Assembly (NCBI GenBank): GCA_030267215.1
Contig: JAJDJP010000011.1
Location: 1 to 48,271, forward strand
Source of the DNA: Ruminococcaceae bacterium OttesenSCG-928-A16
GTDB lineage: Bacteria; Bacillota; Clostridia; Oscillospirales; Ruminococcaceae
Reading direction: 5' to 3'
DNA: 48,271 bases
Position numbers and translations under genes: made by a program. The first letter of the stretch is position 1. The number at the start of each line of letters is the position of its first letter. The notes beneath the pieces are model-generated. The model was not told where the DNA came from. It searched no databases and was given only the letters and a program-made list of their open reading frames with translations. Of the stretch, positions 42,845 to 48,271 are shown piece by piece.

Positions 42845-43084
42845 ATGGCTCACACACTTATGGCACCTAAAAAAAGGTTATTTGGCAACTCCATCACTCC
42901 CGCCTGCATCTACTGCCAGTTTGGGCGCCCTTCCCCCGATGGCATTATGGTGCTTTGCAAAAAATTTGGGCCGGTTTCACCTTATTACTCTTGCAAAAAA
43001 TATATTTACAACCCCATTAAAAGGGTACCCCGCAAAGCCCCAAAGCTACCCAGCTTTTCGCCAGAAGATTTTGATATTTATTAA
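42845..43084 (+). CDS. Small conserved four-cysteine protein, putative zinc ribbon
   Basis: About 79 residues, function unknown. The spacing C-x2-C-x13-C-x11-C (CIYC, VLC, YSC) suggests one structural zinc. I recall similar small proteins with this cysteine layout and a basic RVPRKAP segment before LPSFSPEDF in many Clostridia. The start is uncertain: ATG codons at 42824, 42845 and 42860 are in frame, and the only Shine-Dalgarno-like AAAGGA touches the one at 42845. It stands alone with its own promoter and terminator. Confidence 0.7.
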   Translation: MAHTLMAPKKRLFGNSITPACIYCQFGRPSPDGIMVLCKKFGPVSPYYSCKKYIYNPIKRVPRKAPKLPSFSPEDFDIY

Positions 43085-43095
43085 TTAAGTATTCA

Positions 43096-43143
43096 AAAAG
43101 CCGCTTTCCTAAAACCTGCAAAGGTTGCCGGAAAGCGGCTTTT
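43096..43143. terminator. Bidirectional terminator after the small four-cysteine gene
   Basis: AAAAGCCGCTTTCC and GGAAAGCGGCTTTT are perfect 14-bp arms, between convergent genes. Confidence 0.88.
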
Positions 43144-43163
43144 ATTTGCACACATGCAAAAAA

Positions 43164-43529
43164 CTACTTAAAAAATACATAGAGGGTATCAAAAATATAA
43201 GCCCAACCAATAAGCACCGAATAGCCAACCATAACGCCCAGGTAAATGCGGCGCATTTTTTTTGTTTTAATATATCGGCTTAACCCCACAATAATGCCAC
43301 AGGTAATGCCCAGGCAAATAACATTGGCAAACGCAAGCAGCATAGCCGTGCGTACACCAAACAAACTACCGCTTTTGGCAAACCACAAAAGGCCCTTAAC
43401 CAGTAAATGCCCTGCCGGTATTACCGTAATGGGCAGCACCATTAAAGTTGCCTTGTTAAATTTAGAGCGCATAAACCCCACTGCAAGCAGCGCACATATT
43501 GCTAATATTGCTATGCTTTCTGCTACCAA
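43164..43529 (-). CDS. Small four-helix membrane protein, unknown function
   Basis: A 121-residue protein with four hydrophobic helices (about 2-20, 27-50, 62-86, 97-118) separated by short Lys/Arg loops (FMRSKFNK, YIKTKKMRR). No motif I recognise. It starts with TTG (43529) with only a weak GGGTGG upstream, so the exact start is uncertain. It is monocistronic and shares the terminator at 43096-43143. Confidence 0.6.
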   Translation of the reverse strand: MVAESIAILAICALLAVGFMRSKFNKATLMVLPITVIPAGHLLVKGLLWFAKSGSLFGVRTAMLLAFANVICLGITCGIIVGLSRYIKTKKMRRIYLGVMVGYSVLIGWAYIFDTLYVFFK

Positions 43530-43677
43530 AATGCCACCCCATTTTATTTGTTTGTGGTTAAGTGCAAGCGCCTACACAAGTGCCCAGCAGGCAAGCCCGC
43601 CAGTGTAAAAACAATACCAATTAATTATATTGTATGCGCCGGCGGGGATTTTGTCTAGTATTTTACGAATATAAACC

Positions 43678-43705
43678 TTGACTTAAAGCAGAAAACCAAT
43701 ATAAT
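43678..43705 (+). promoter_or_regulatory. Promoter of tRNA-Thr
   Basis: TTGACT (43678-43683), a 16-base spacer and TATAAT (43700-43705), 20 bases before the tRNA. Confidence 0.75.
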
Positions 43706-43725
43706 TATAAAGGGCATGATTGTAT

Positions 43726-43801
43726 GCTGCTGTGGCTCAGCTGGTAGAGCAGCTCACTCGTAATGAGCAGGTCGTCCGTTCGAATCGGATCAGCAGCTCC
43801 A
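43726..43801 (+). tRNA. tRNA-Thr (anticodon CGU)
   Basis: Acceptor GCTGCTG pairs with CAGCAGC. Anticodon stem GCTCA pairs with TGAGC around loop CTCGTAA, giving anticodon CGT. The T arm has GTTCGAA and CCA is encoded (43799-43801). Confidence 0.96.
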
Positions 43802-43805
43802 ACAT

Positions 43806-43856
43806 AAAAAGCAGAGGAATTGCGCGTTTTTAGGCGTGGCACTCCTCTGCTTTTTT
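43806..43856 (+). terminator. Terminator of tRNA-Thr
   Basis: AAAAAGCAGAGGA pairs with TCCTCTGCTTTTT around a long loop, and the 3' arm ends in a six-T tract. Confidence 0.85.
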
Positions 43857-43909
43857 GGCATGCACTTTTCCCTACTTTGGTTTGCTTTAAAAAGCAGCTT
43901 TGTGTTTGT

Positions 43910-43922
43910 GTGATAATGTCAC
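43910..43922. promoter_or_regulatory. Crp/Fnr-type operator upstream of the CoA-disulfide reductase gene
   Basis: GTGATAATGTCAC: GTGA and TCAC half-sites five bases apart. It differs at only two of 13 positions from the site before the peroxiredoxin gene (45759-45771). Confidence 0.65.
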
Positions 43923-43944
43923 TGTTTACAAAGGCAAATTGTTG

Positions 43945-43963
43945 TATGGTTTTCTGGTATAAT
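43945..43963 (+). promoter_or_regulatory. Candidate -10 elements of the CoA-disulfide reductase gene
   Basis: TATGGT (43945-43950) begins 23 bases after the operator's last base, the same offset as TATAAT in the peroxiredoxin promoter. A stronger extended -10 (TGG-TATAAT, 43955-43963) lies 13 bases further on but has no -35. Either or both may be used. Confidence 0.5.
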
Positions 43964-44015
43964 TGTTTATATACATTTGGGTTATATTATAAAACTTAAA
44001 CTAGGAGGCAAACCC

Positions 44016-45707
44016 ATGAAAATAGTGATTGTTGGCGGCGTTGCAGGCGGGGCATCGGCGGCGGCACGGCTGCGCCGGCTAGACGAACAAGCCGAAGTAG
44101 TATTGCTAGAGCGCGGGCCCTATATCTCTTACGCTAACTGCGGCCTGCCCTATTATATAGGCGGCGAAATAACCGATAAAGAGGAACTAACCCTGCAAAC
44201 GCCCGAAAGCTTTACCGAGCGTTTTGCTGTGGATGTGCGGGCGCAAAGCGAAGTTATTGCCATAAACCCCGAAGATAAAACGGTGGACATTAAAAATCTT
44301 GCCACCGGCAAAGTATACACCGAAAGCTATGATAAGCTACTGCTTTCGCCCGGGGCCGAGCCTATTGTGCCAAACCTGCCCGGGGTAGAAGATAAGCGCA
44401 TTTTCACCCTGCGCAACATACCCGATACCTACCGCATTTACGATTATATTAAGCAACATAACCCACGTACCGCGCTGGTGGTTGGCGGGGGGTATATTGG
44501 CCTTGAAATGGCCGAAAACCTTGCCCATGCCGGGCTTAGCGTTACCGTGGCCGAATTTGCAAACCACGTAATTGCCCCGCTAGATTACGACATGGCCTGC
44601 GAAGTGCACCGCAAACTGCGCAAACAAGGGGTTACCCTGCTTTTAAACAACAAGGTGTGCAGCTTTACCCCACAAGCCAGCGGCCTTGCTGTAGCGCTGG
44701 ATAACGGCCAGCTAGAGGCCGATATGGTGCTGCTTAGCGTGGGCGTACAACCCGAAAACGCCCTTGCCAAAACAGCCGGCCTTGCCCTAAGCCCGCGCGG
44801 CGCTATTGTGGTAGACGAAACCCTGCGCACCTCTAACCCGCACATATACGCCGTGGGCGATGCCATACAGGTTAAAAACCCCATTAGCGGCCAAGCGGCT
44901 TATATTCCGCTGGCAGGGCCCGCCAACAAACAGGGGCGCATTGCAGCTAAAAACATGCTGGGTGGTACCGAAAAATACAAGGGTACCATTGGCGCTTCGG
45001 TGCTAAAGCTGTTTGATACCACCATTGCCACCACCGGTTTAAACGAAACCGCTGCCAAACAGGCCGGTATCGATTACGATAAAATATACCTTGCCTCTCC
45101 CTCGCACGCAACCTACTATCCCGGTGCCGAAACCATGAGCATTAAGGTGTTGTTCGAAAACAAAACCGGGCGCATTTTGGGTGGCCAAATTATTGGCAAA
45201 GGCGGGGTAGATAAGCGCATCGATGTTCTTTCTACCGCCATTTATTATGGTGGCACGGCGGCCGACCTTGCCAATACCGAATTAAGCTATGCGCCGCCCT
45301 ATTCCTCTGCTAAAGACCCCATGAATATGGCCGGTTTTGCCATAGAAAACCTGCTGGAAGGCCTTGTGCACCAGTACCACTGGCACGACATTGAAACACT
45401 GGCACAGGATAAGGATTTTCAGTTTATCGACGCCCGCACCCCCGCAGAATATGCCCGTGGGCATATTGGCAATGCCAAAAACATACCAGTAGACGAGCTG
45501 CGGGAGCGGCTGGGCGAGCTGGATAAAACAAAGCCGGTGTATTTGTATTGCTTAAGCGGCCAGCGCAGCTACCTTGCCACCCGCATACTGTTGCAAAACG
45601 GCTTTACCTGCTCTCATTTGGCTGGCGGGTATCGGCTCTACTCCTCGGTGATGTTGGACAAAACCTCCCCTGCCCAGTGCCCCACCTGCACCACCCCGCT
45701 TACCTAA
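44016..45707 (+). CDS. CoA-disulfide reductase fused to a rhodanese domain
   Basis: A 563-residue flavoprotein. The FAD motif VIVGGVAGGASAA (4-16) is followed by the single active-site Cys (C42 in YANCGLPYY) typical of CoA-disulfide reductases, the NAD(P)H motif VVGGGYIGLEMAE and a dimerisation domain. From about residue 455 a rhodanese domain carries its catalytic Cys (C512) in YCLSGQRS. A CxxC pair (CPTC) ends the protein. Fused enzymes of this kind reduce CoA persulfides and polysulfides. AGGAGG lies before the ATG at 44016, which I prefer to the longer frame from 43977. It is first in the redox module. Confidence 0.93.
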   Translation: MKIVIVGGVAGGASAAARLRRLDEQAEVVLLERGPYISYANCGLPYYIGGEITDKEELTLQTPESFTERFAVDVRAQSEVIAINPEDKTVDIKNLATGKVYTESYDKLLLSPGAEPIVPNLPGVEDKRIFTLRNIPDTYRIYDYIKQHNPRTALVVGGGYIGLEMAENLAHAGLSVTVAEFANHVIAPLDYDMACEVHRKLRKQGVTLLLNNKVCSFTPQASGLAVALDNGQLEADMVLLSVGVQPENALAKTAGLALSPRGAIVVDETLRTSNPHIYAVGDAIQVKNPISGQAAYIPLAGPANKQGRIAAKNMLGGTEKYKGTIGASVLKLFDTTIATTGLNETAAKQAGIDYDKIYLASPSHATYYPGAETMSIKVLFENKTGRILGGQIIGKGGVDKRIDVLSTAIYYGGTAADLANTELSYAPPYSSAKDPMNMAGFAIENLLEGLVHQYHWHDIETLAQDKDFQFIDARTPAEYARGHIGNAKNIPVDELRERLGELDKTKPVYLYCLSGQRSYLATRILLQNGFTCSHLAGGYRLYSSVMLDKTSPAQCPTCTTPLT

Positions 45708-45713
45708 ATATCT

Positions 45714-45755
45714 CCCCCTTGTTCTGCCTTTCGGCAAAAAGCAAGGGGGGTTTTT
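45714..45755 (+). terminator. Terminator of the CoA-disulfide reductase gene
   Basis: CCCCCTTG pairs with CAAGGGGG with an inner TGCC/GGCA stem, followed by GTTTTT. It ends three bases before the next operator. Confidence 0.88.
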
Positions 45756-45758
45756 AAT

Positions 45759-45771
45759 GTGACATTGTCAC
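45759..45771. promoter_or_regulatory. Crp/Fnr-type operator upstream of the peroxiredoxin gene
   Basis: GTGACATTGTCAC, a perfect GTGAC-N3-GTCAC palindrome. Its centre lies about 41 bases before the predicted transcription start, the class II activator position for CRP-family proteins. Confidence 0.7.
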
Positions 45772-45799
45772 TTACAACTGTTATTTTCGTTGTTATAAT
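45771..45799 (+). promoter_or_regulatory. Promoter of the peroxiredoxin gene
   Basis: CTTACA (45771-45776), a 17-base spacer and TATAAT (45794-45799) with an extended TGT. The -35 abuts the operator. Confidence 0.7.
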
Positions 45800-45870
45800 A
45801 AAGCTACAACGTAATTCTCCCCTACGGAAAATTATCAATACTATTTATTGATAGAAAGGAGCACTACATT

Positions 45871-46557
45871 ATGGAAGATACCAACAACATTACACAAAAC
45901 CGCATGCCGCTTATTGGCGATGCCGCCCCCAGCTTTAAGGCCGTAACCACACAAGGGGATATAAACTTCCCTGAAGATTATGCTGGCAAATGGGTTATTT
46001 TATTTTCGCACCCGGCCGATTTTACCCCGGTTTGCACCACCGAATTTATGACCTTTGCCACTTTGGCAGATGAATTTAAAGCCATGAATACCGAGCTTGT
46101 CGGCTTATCGGTAGACTCTTTATATGCGCACATTGCTTGGCTGCGCAAAATACAAGAGCTGGAATGGAACGGCATGAAAAACGTAGAGGTGAAATTCCCG
46201 CTTATAGAGGATATTAGAATGACGGTGGCCAATAAATACGGCATGATTCAGCCCGGCCAAAGCAACACACAGGCCGTGCGTGCCGTTTTTATTATCGACC
46301 CTCAGGGAATTATCCGCACCATTTTATACTATCCGCTTTCTACCGGGCGCAACTTCGATGAAATTAAGCGTATTATTCAGGCCCTGCAAAAAGCAGATAA
46401 AGACAGCGTAGCCACCCCCGCCGATTGGCGCCCCGGCGACGATGTTATTGTGCCTACTGCTGGCTCTTGCGGCGTTGCTAAAGACCGCATGGAGAGCCAG
46501 GACGACGACCAGTATTGCCTGGATTGGTTTTTGTGCTTCCGCAAAGAAAAAAAATAA
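45871..46557 (+). CDS. Peroxiredoxin, Prx6/archaeal-type AhpC-TSA family
   Basis: A 228-residue thiol peroxidase. The peroxidatic Cys is C55 in HPADFTPVCTTE. The long C-terminal arm is typical of the Prx6/archaeal class, and it has three further cysteines (C200, C216, C222) that could resolve the sulfenic acid, as in archaeal enzymes with two C-terminal cysteines. It would reduce hydrogen peroxide and organic peroxides in the cytoplasm. AAAGGAG lies nine bases before the ATG. It sits between the reductase and the Crp-type regulator. Confidence 0.94.
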   Translation: MEDTNNITQNRMPLIGDAAPSFKAVTTQGDINFPEDYAGKWVILFSHPADFTPVCTTEFMTFATLADEFKAMNTELVGLSVDSLYAHIAWLRKIQELEWNGMKNVEVKFPLIEDIRMTVANKYGMIQPGQSNTQAVRAVFIIDPQGIIRTILYYPLSTGRNFDEIKRIIQALQKADKDSVATPADWRPGDDVIVPTAGSCGVAKDRMESQDDDQYCLDWFLCFRKEKK

Positions 46558-46564
46558 ACCTTTC

Positions 46565-46593
46565 TTGTAAAAATCACTTCTTCCCTCTATACT
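46565..46593 (+). promoter_or_regulatory. Promoter of the Crp/Fnr gene inside a terminator
   Basis: TTGTAA (46565-46570), a 17-base spacer and TATACT (46588-46593). The spacer is the 5' arm of the peroxiredoxin terminator and the -10 is its loop. The predicted start near 46600 gives a leader of only about 14 bases. Confidence 0.6.
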
Positions 46594-46613
46594 AATGGGA
46601 AGAGGTGATTTTT
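46569..46613 (+). terminator. Terminator of the peroxiredoxin gene, overlapping the next gene's start signals
   Basis: Arms 46569-46585 and 46597-46613 pair over 17 bp with one G-U, around an 11-base loop, ending in a T-run. The 3' arm contains the AGAGGTGA ribosome binding site of the following gene, whose TTG start begins at the end of the T-run (46614). Confidence 0.85.
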
Positions 46614-47285
46614 TTGTCCAGCAGTCTTATCCAACTTCCGGCGTTTTTTCCGTTTTGGAATGAGCTTTCTGCCAATTATTGCAGCAGTTTGCAAAGCCAT
46701 TCCACCCCAAAACAATATAAAAAAGGCCAGCTATTGCACCCCTACCAAAACGATTGCCTTGGCCTTATTTTGCTGCGCAGCGGGCAGTTGCGTGCGTTTA
46801 TTTTGTCCGACACAGGGCGCGAAGTAACACTATACCGCCTGCTGCCGGGCGATATCTGCCTTTTTTCTGCCTCCTGCATTCTTAACAGCATTCAGTTCGA
46901 TATCCACATAGAGGTGGAAAAAGACACCGACGCCTACCTATTAGCCCCCAATGTATACGAGCAACTCACCACGCAATCTTTGGTGTTTGCAAACTTTACC
47001 AGCCAAATTATGGCCGCCCGTCTTTCGGACGTTATGTGGACGTTGGAGCAGGTTTTGTTTAAAAGCATGGATAGCCGCCTAGCTGCCTTTTTGCTGGAGC
47101 AAGCCACCATTGAGGGCACCCACACGCTTACCATTACCCACGATGAAGCCGCCCGCAACCTTGGCACCGCCCGCGAAGTAGTAACCCGCATGCTAAAATA
47201 CCTGCAAATAGAGGAAATTGTTTCGCTTTCTCGTGGCAAAATTAAAATAGAGGATTTTGAAAAATTAAAGCAATTGGCACAGTAA
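46614..47285 (+). CDS. Crp/Fnr-family transcriptional regulator
   Basis: A 223-residue regulator with an N-terminal cyclic-nucleotide-binding-type barrel, a dimer helix (about 120-150) and a C-terminal winged helix. The recognition helix TAREVVTRMLK places R187, E188 and R192 where CRP has the three residues that read TGTGA. FNR iron-sulfur cysteines are absent, but C82-x5-C88 (ICLFSASC) sits in the barrel and could respond to redox. I chose TTG at 46614, with GAGGTG upstream; a GTG at 46605 lies inside that site. It probably controls the two upstream genes through the GTGAY-AWT-GTCAC sites. Confidence 0.92.
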   Translation: MSSSLIQLPAFFPFWNELSANYCSSLQSHSTPKQYKKGQLLHPYQNDCLGLILLRSGQLRAFILSDTGREVTLYRLLPGDICLFSASCILNSIQFDIHIEVEKDTDAYLLAPNVYEQLTTQSLVFANFTSQIMAARLSDVMWTLEQVLFKSMDSRLAAFLLEQATIEGTHTLTITHDEAARNLGTAREVVTRMLKYLQIEEIVSLSRGKIKIEDFEKLKQLAQ

Positions 47286-47293
47286 GGCAATTG

Positions 47294-47307
47294 GTGCAAT
47301 ATTGCAC
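47294..47307. repeat. 14-bp perfect palindrome after the Crp/Fnr gene
   Basis: GTGCAATATTGCAC is self-complementary and begins eight bases after the stop codon. A short T-run follows (GTTTT). It could be a binding site or part of a weak terminator. Confidence 0.4.
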
Positions 47308-47321
47308 GTTTTAAAGCAAAT

Positions 47322-47360
47322 AGTAACCCCCACCAAGCTATAAGCCTGGTGGGGGTTACT
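47322..47360. terminator. GC-rich hairpin between crp and comEA
   Basis: AGTAACCCCCACCA and TGGTGGGGGTTACT form a perfect 14-bp stem with an 11-base loop. Neither side has a strong T-run (ATATAT on the plus side), so termination of the Crp/Fnr gene is likely but not certain. Confidence 0.6.
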
Positions 47361-47420
47361 ATATATAACAAGTTATGCCTATACGAGTATCAGCAGGCAA
47401 CGCCTGCCAATTAACCAGAT

Positions 47421-47445
47421 AAAAAAGCTGCTTAAAAAAGCAGCT
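47421..47445 (-). terminator. Terminator of comEA
   Basis: AGCTGCTT (47426-47433) and AAGCAGCT (47438-47445) form the stem, with a six-T tract on the minus strand. The upper arm overlaps the comEA stop codon. Confidence 0.8.
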
Positions 47446-47797
47446 ATAAACAAATTTGCTCTATTATATTTTCCAAAGTTTTTTCGCCAATGCCGCTTAC
47501 TTCGCACAATTGCTGCAAAGAGGTAAACGCCCCATGCTGCTGGCGGTAGGCTACAATGGCCTCGGCACGTTTTGGCCCAATACCGGGCAGTACCGTTAAT
47601 TCTTCTACCGCTGCGGTATTAATGCTAATTTTATCTCCCTGCCCCGGCGGGGTAACCAAAAAAGGTTGCCCCACTGCTACGCCTATGCCCACCCCATATA
47701 GCGAAGGATAACTAAACCAGCCATAGCAAAGTAAAACAGCCAGTGCTGCCAACAGGCATACCGGGGCTAAATAGCGGCTTTTTATAAAACCTGCCAA
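47444..47797 (-). CDS. comEA: ComEA-like helix-hairpin-helix DNA-binding protein
   Basis: A 117-residue membrane-anchored protein. One N-terminal membrane helix (about 9-28) is followed by a short stalk and a double helix-hairpin-helix domain (ISINTAAVEELTVLPGIGPKRAEAI and FTSLQQLCEVSGIGEKTL, each given in part). ComEA binds incoming DNA outside the cell during natural transformation. This copy lacks the longer SLBB-containing stalk of many Firmicutes. It starts with TTG (47797); GGGAG lies about six bases upstream. No comEC or comEB is seen beside it. Confidence 0.85.
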   Translation of the reverse strand: MAGFIKSRYLAPVCLLAALAVLLCYGWFSYPSLYGVGIGVAVGQPFLVTPPGQGDKISINTAAVEELTVLPGIGPKRAEAIVAYRQQHGAFTSLQQLCEVSGIGEKTLENIIEQICL

Positions 47798-47825
47798 CCC
47801 TCTCTCCCCCTTGGTTTAGTACATT

Positions 47826-48271
47826 TTATGTTGCATATTTTTGTATCAATGTAAACAAAAACTGGCCCACGCCGCTCTCGTTGCAGCTTCCCGTAGTGGT
47901 ATCGGCCAACATTTTAATTTCTTTGGGGGCGTTTTCCATGGCTACGGCATGGCCCGATGCCCGCAGCATATCAATATCGTTATAATAATCGCCAATGGCA
48001 AAGGTGTTTTCGGGCGGCACGTCCAATAGCTCGCACACTTTTAACATGGCGGTGCCCTTGGTTACATTTTGGGGCAGCATTTCGAAATAATTGGCCGCAG
48101 TTGCCACAAAATAAACCCCGGGGTATTTGCGTTTAGATACAAAATATTCCACCTGTTCCAGCAAATCGGCCGGGCCTGCAAACATCACTTTGTTCCAGTC
48201 CTCTGGCAAAAACTCTTGCGGGTGCACCAAATAGGTAATTTGCTCATCAAAAAACAACTTGTCTGTTTCTG
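47826..48271 (-). CDS. Cof-type HAD hydrolase, 5' end beyond the window
   Basis: The C-terminal 148 or so residues of a Cof/YbjI-type HAD phosphatase. Motif III is TKGTAMLKVCELL (Lys) and motif IV is FAIGDYYNDIDMLRASGHAVAMENA, shown in part (GDYYNDIDML). The reading frame stays open to the window edge, so the nucleophile motif and cap domain start lie outside. These enzymes dephosphorylate sugar phosphates, nucleotides or flavin and pyridoxal cofactors. It is upstream of comEA by 28 bases. Confidence 0.88.
   Translation of the reverse strand, partial: ETDKLFFDEQITYLVHPQEFLPEDWNKVMFAGPADLLEQVEYFVSKRKYPGVYFVATAANYFEMLPQNVTKGTAMLKVCELLDVPPENTFAIGDYYNDIDMLRASGHAVAMENAPKEIKMLADTTTGSCNESGVGQFLFTLIQKYAT

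Noticed and set aside
42831-43088. 85-residue frame overlapping the small four-cysteine gene
   Set aside because: It lacks a ribosome binding site and family-like sequence. The other frame has the ordered cysteine pattern.
43910-43922. FNR box (TTGAT-N4-ATCAA)
   Set aside because: The half-sites are GTGA/TCAC, not TTGAT/ATCAA, and the local regulator lacks the FNR cysteine ligands.
1-48271. Insertion sequences, prophage, CRISPR-Cas or toxin-antitoxin genes
   Set aside because: I looked for transposase, integrase, phage structural, Cas and small paired toxin-like proteins on both strands and found none. The only foreign-looking gene is the AT-rich hydrolase at 18578-19261.

Overview
The window looks like ordinary chromosome from a mid-GC Gram-positive of the class Clostridia, most likely an Oscillospirales/Ruminococcaceae-type gut anaerobe. 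The signs are strong AGGAGG ribosome binding sites, frequent TTG and GTG starts, TTGACA/TATAAT promoters, a lipoteichoic-acid-synthase-like gene, MutS2, RbgA, YbeY-PhoH-Era gene order, and an L19 N-terminus of the type I associate with this group. I see no insertion sequence, prophage, CRISPR array or replication origin. The taxonomic call is inference.

Layout. 1-620: a leftward promoter at the edge, then tRNA-Gly(GCC) and tRNA-Val(UAC) on the plus strand, each with its own promoter. 701-16031 (minus strand): a proteostasis block (tig-clpP-clpX, then lon-engB-methyltransferase-hslO), thrC with a metallophosphoesterase, the rplS-lepB-rbgA-rnhB-yraN ribosome/RNA block, and galK. 16224-23444 (plus strand): an AraC-type regulator divergent from galK, an rlmD-like rRNA methyltransferase, an AT-rich foreign-looking endonuclease/phosphatase gene, then rluF, a LURP-one-like gene, an AlkZ-like gene and nadE. 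23498-35449 (minus strand): a HbpS/GlcG-like protein, a DUF1361 membrane protein, a three-gene ABC system (ATPase, surface protein, MacB-type permease), rpsB-tsf, two linked radical-SAM-associated genes of unknown function, and an LtaS-like enzyme. 35726-36343: a HAD phosphatase on the plus strand. 36454-42489 (minus strand): the phoH-ybeY-dgkA-era-recO-mutS2 cluster. 42845-48271: a small four-cysteine protein, a small membrane protein, tRNA-Thr(CGU), then a plus-strand redox module (CoA-disulfide reductase/rhodanese fusion, peroxiredoxin, Crp/Fnr regulator), followed by comEA and a truncated Cof-type HAD gene on the minus strand.

The most distinctive system is the redox module at 43910-47285. 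The reductase and peroxiredoxin genes are each preceded by a near-identical 13-bp palindrome (GTGAY-AWT-GTCAC) placed the same distance from a -10-like hexamer. The adjacent Crp/Fnr protein has the R-E-x-x-x-R recognition helix that reads GTGA in CRP, plus a Cys-x5-Cys pair that could sense redox state. The regulator's own promoter, ribosome binding site and start codon are folded into the peroxiredoxin terminator hairpin. Other regulatory signals worth attention are a degenerate CIRCE (HrcA) element at the lon transcription start, a structured rplS leader that can pair over the start region, and phoH, whose only well-spaced start codon is AUA.
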